From JAZOTK01 sp045534775 (GTDB taxonomy: Bacteria; Bacillota; Clostridia; RUG12999), in the NCBI GenBank assembly GCA_045534775.1, contig JAZSKI010000028.1:1-43559 (forward strand): a stretch of DNA of 43,559 nt, in the 5' to 3' direction. Made by a program: the position numbers and the translations under genes. Below, one piece after another: positions 42,571 through 43,559 of the stretch. The stretch's first letter is position 1. Each line of letters starts with the position of its first letter. The notes below the pieces were generated by a model. The model was not told the origin of the DNA. It ran no database searches and saw only the letters and a program-made list of their open reading frames with translations.

Positions 42571-43559
42571 ATGTTAAAGTACGCTATTATCGGTGTCGGC
42601 GGACTCGGTCAGGTACACCTGGCAAATTATGATGCCATTAAAAACAAAAAAGATGTTGAACTCGTAGCTCTTTGTGATGTTACACCCTCACAGTTTGAAG
42701 CAAAGGTAGATACGAACTTAGGTTCAGCGGCAGGTACAGATTTTTCAAAGTTTAATCTGTACACAGATGTGGATGATTTGCTTGCAAATGAAAAGCTTGA
42801 TTTTGTAATAACAGCTATTCCTACATATTTACACGATACTATTGCTGAAAAAGTAATGGATAAAGGTATCCACGTATTTTCAGAAAAGCCTATGGCATTA
42901 AATATTGAAAGATGTCAGTCGATGATAGACTCAGCAAAGAAAAACAACGTAAAACTTCAGATTGGTCAGTGTTGCCGTTTTAATAAACAGAGACAGAAGC
43001 TTAAAGATATTATCGACAGCGGTAAATACGGCAAGGTTATAAGAGGCGAATTTTCAAGATTTTCAGGAACGCCTGTATGGTCCTGGGAAAACTGGTATTT
43101 GGATTTTGACAGAAGCGGTGGCGCGGTGCTTGACTTACACGTACACGATGTAGACACTATTAACTGGTTCTTTGGTAAACCCAAAGCTATCAGTGCAACG
43201 GCGAGCCATGTGAAATATAAATTTGAATCTATATGTTCTAACTATGTATATGACGGATTTTATATTACAACAAGCACAGACTGGGCAATGTGCGGTAAAG
43301 CCCCATTTACAAAGAATATGCTCGTAAACTTTGAAAAGGCAGTAGTAGTAATGCAGCCTGATGAGTCCCTTATTATATATGAAGAAAATGATACAATTAC
43401 AGTTCCGCGTGAACCCGACAACAATATGTATGTTGATGAGGTGGTAGAATTTATAGATTGTATTGAAAACAACCGCGACAGCGATATTATCTCACCTGAA
43501 AGCACAATGCTTTCAATACAGCTTTCATTGTGGGAGCAAGAATCTGCAACAAAAGGAGA
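42571..43559 (+). CDS. Gfo/Idh/MocA-family oxidoreductase (3' end outside window)
   Basis: The frame runs from ATG 42571 (GGAGGAAAG upstream) to the window end without a stop: 329 complete codons of a protein usually 330-400 long. The Rossmann fold starts LKYAIIGVGGLGQVHLANYD; the conserved EKP motif is in HVFSEKPMALN, with Lys a probable catalytic residue; GGAVLDLHVHDVDTINWFFG matches the family DxxxHDxD motif. Members oxidise or epimerise sugars, inositols or sugar acids with NAD(P). Placement behind the importer suggests it acts on the imported sugar. Exact substrate unknown. Confidence 0.92.
   Translation, partial: MLKYAIIGVGGLGQVHLANYDAIKNKKDVELVALCDVTPSQFEAKVDTNLGSAAGTDFSKFNLYTDVDDLLANEKLDFVITAIPTYLHDTIAEKVMDKGIHVFSEKPMALNIERCQSMIDSAKKNNVKLQIGQCCRFNKQRQKLKDIIDSGKYGKVIRGEFSRFSGTPVWSWENWYLDFDRSGGAVLDLHVHDVDTINWFFGKPKAISATASHVKYKFESICSNYVYDGFYITTSTDWAMCGKAPFTKNMLVNFEKAVVVMQPDESLIIYEENDTITVPREPDNNMYVDEVVEFIDCIENNRDSDIISPESTMLSIQLSLWEQESATKG

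Overview
The window looks like a chromosomal segment of a low-to-moderate GC, spore-forming, anaerobic member of the Clostridia (Firmicutes). The reasons are fermentative AdhE and pyruvate:ferredoxin oxidoreductase, SpoVAD/SpoVAE, a CIRCE-controlled hrcA-grpE-dnaK-dnaJ operon, an SLH-type surface protein, copper-amine-oxidase-like stalk domains on secreted proteins, and an LplB/YtcP-type sugar importer run by a membrane-bound AraC regulator. I cannot place the genus from sequence alone.

Layout. 1-3046: 3' part of adhE followed by a small APH-fold kinase. 3047-4697: a probably frameshifted small gene and a secreted NlpC/P60-like protein. 4764-10582: heat-shock operon hrcA-grpE-dnaK-dnaJ-prmA behind a textbook CIRCE operator. 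10688-11230: tRNA cluster Gly-Arg-His-Gln-Lys with its own consensus promoter and terminator. 11231-14300: the accessory part of the window. It holds an array of small hairpins punctuated by ATTTCAT, an XRE repressor facing two 19-bp palindromes, a gene relic, a second hairpin-rich noncoding stretch, and a complete IS1595-like insertion sequence with 25-bp inverted repeats, an 8-bp target duplication and a passenger membrane-protein gene. 14385-15757 (minus): spoVAD-spoVAE without spoVAC. 15861-24783 (plus): LMW phosphatase, rimI, tmcAL, whiA and dnaE, then an EamA-type transporter, an SGNH hydrolase and PrsW. 24794-30187 (minus): two large secreted proteins. 30285-36575 (plus): lon and the pyruvate:ferredoxin oxidoreductase. 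36589-38942 (minus): AraC-type membrane regulator. 39014-43559 (plus): importer permeases, substrate-binding lipoprotein and a Gfo/Idh/MocA oxidoreductase cut by the window end.

How the genes fit together. AdhE and the oxidoreductase are the two ends of pyruvate fermentation (pyruvate to acetyl-CoA to ethanol), though they lie far apart here. Chaperones and Lon form protein quality control, but only the chaperone operon shows a heat-shock operator. The last cluster reads as sensing, import and first oxidation of a carbohydrate. Most of the window is ordinary conserved clostridial housekeeping sequence. The least explained parts are the hairpin arrays next to the tRNA cluster and the IS with its cargo. 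No wholly new multi-gene system is evident. Promoter calls are pattern matches to the sigma-A consensus; many carry the extended -10 TGnTATAAT.
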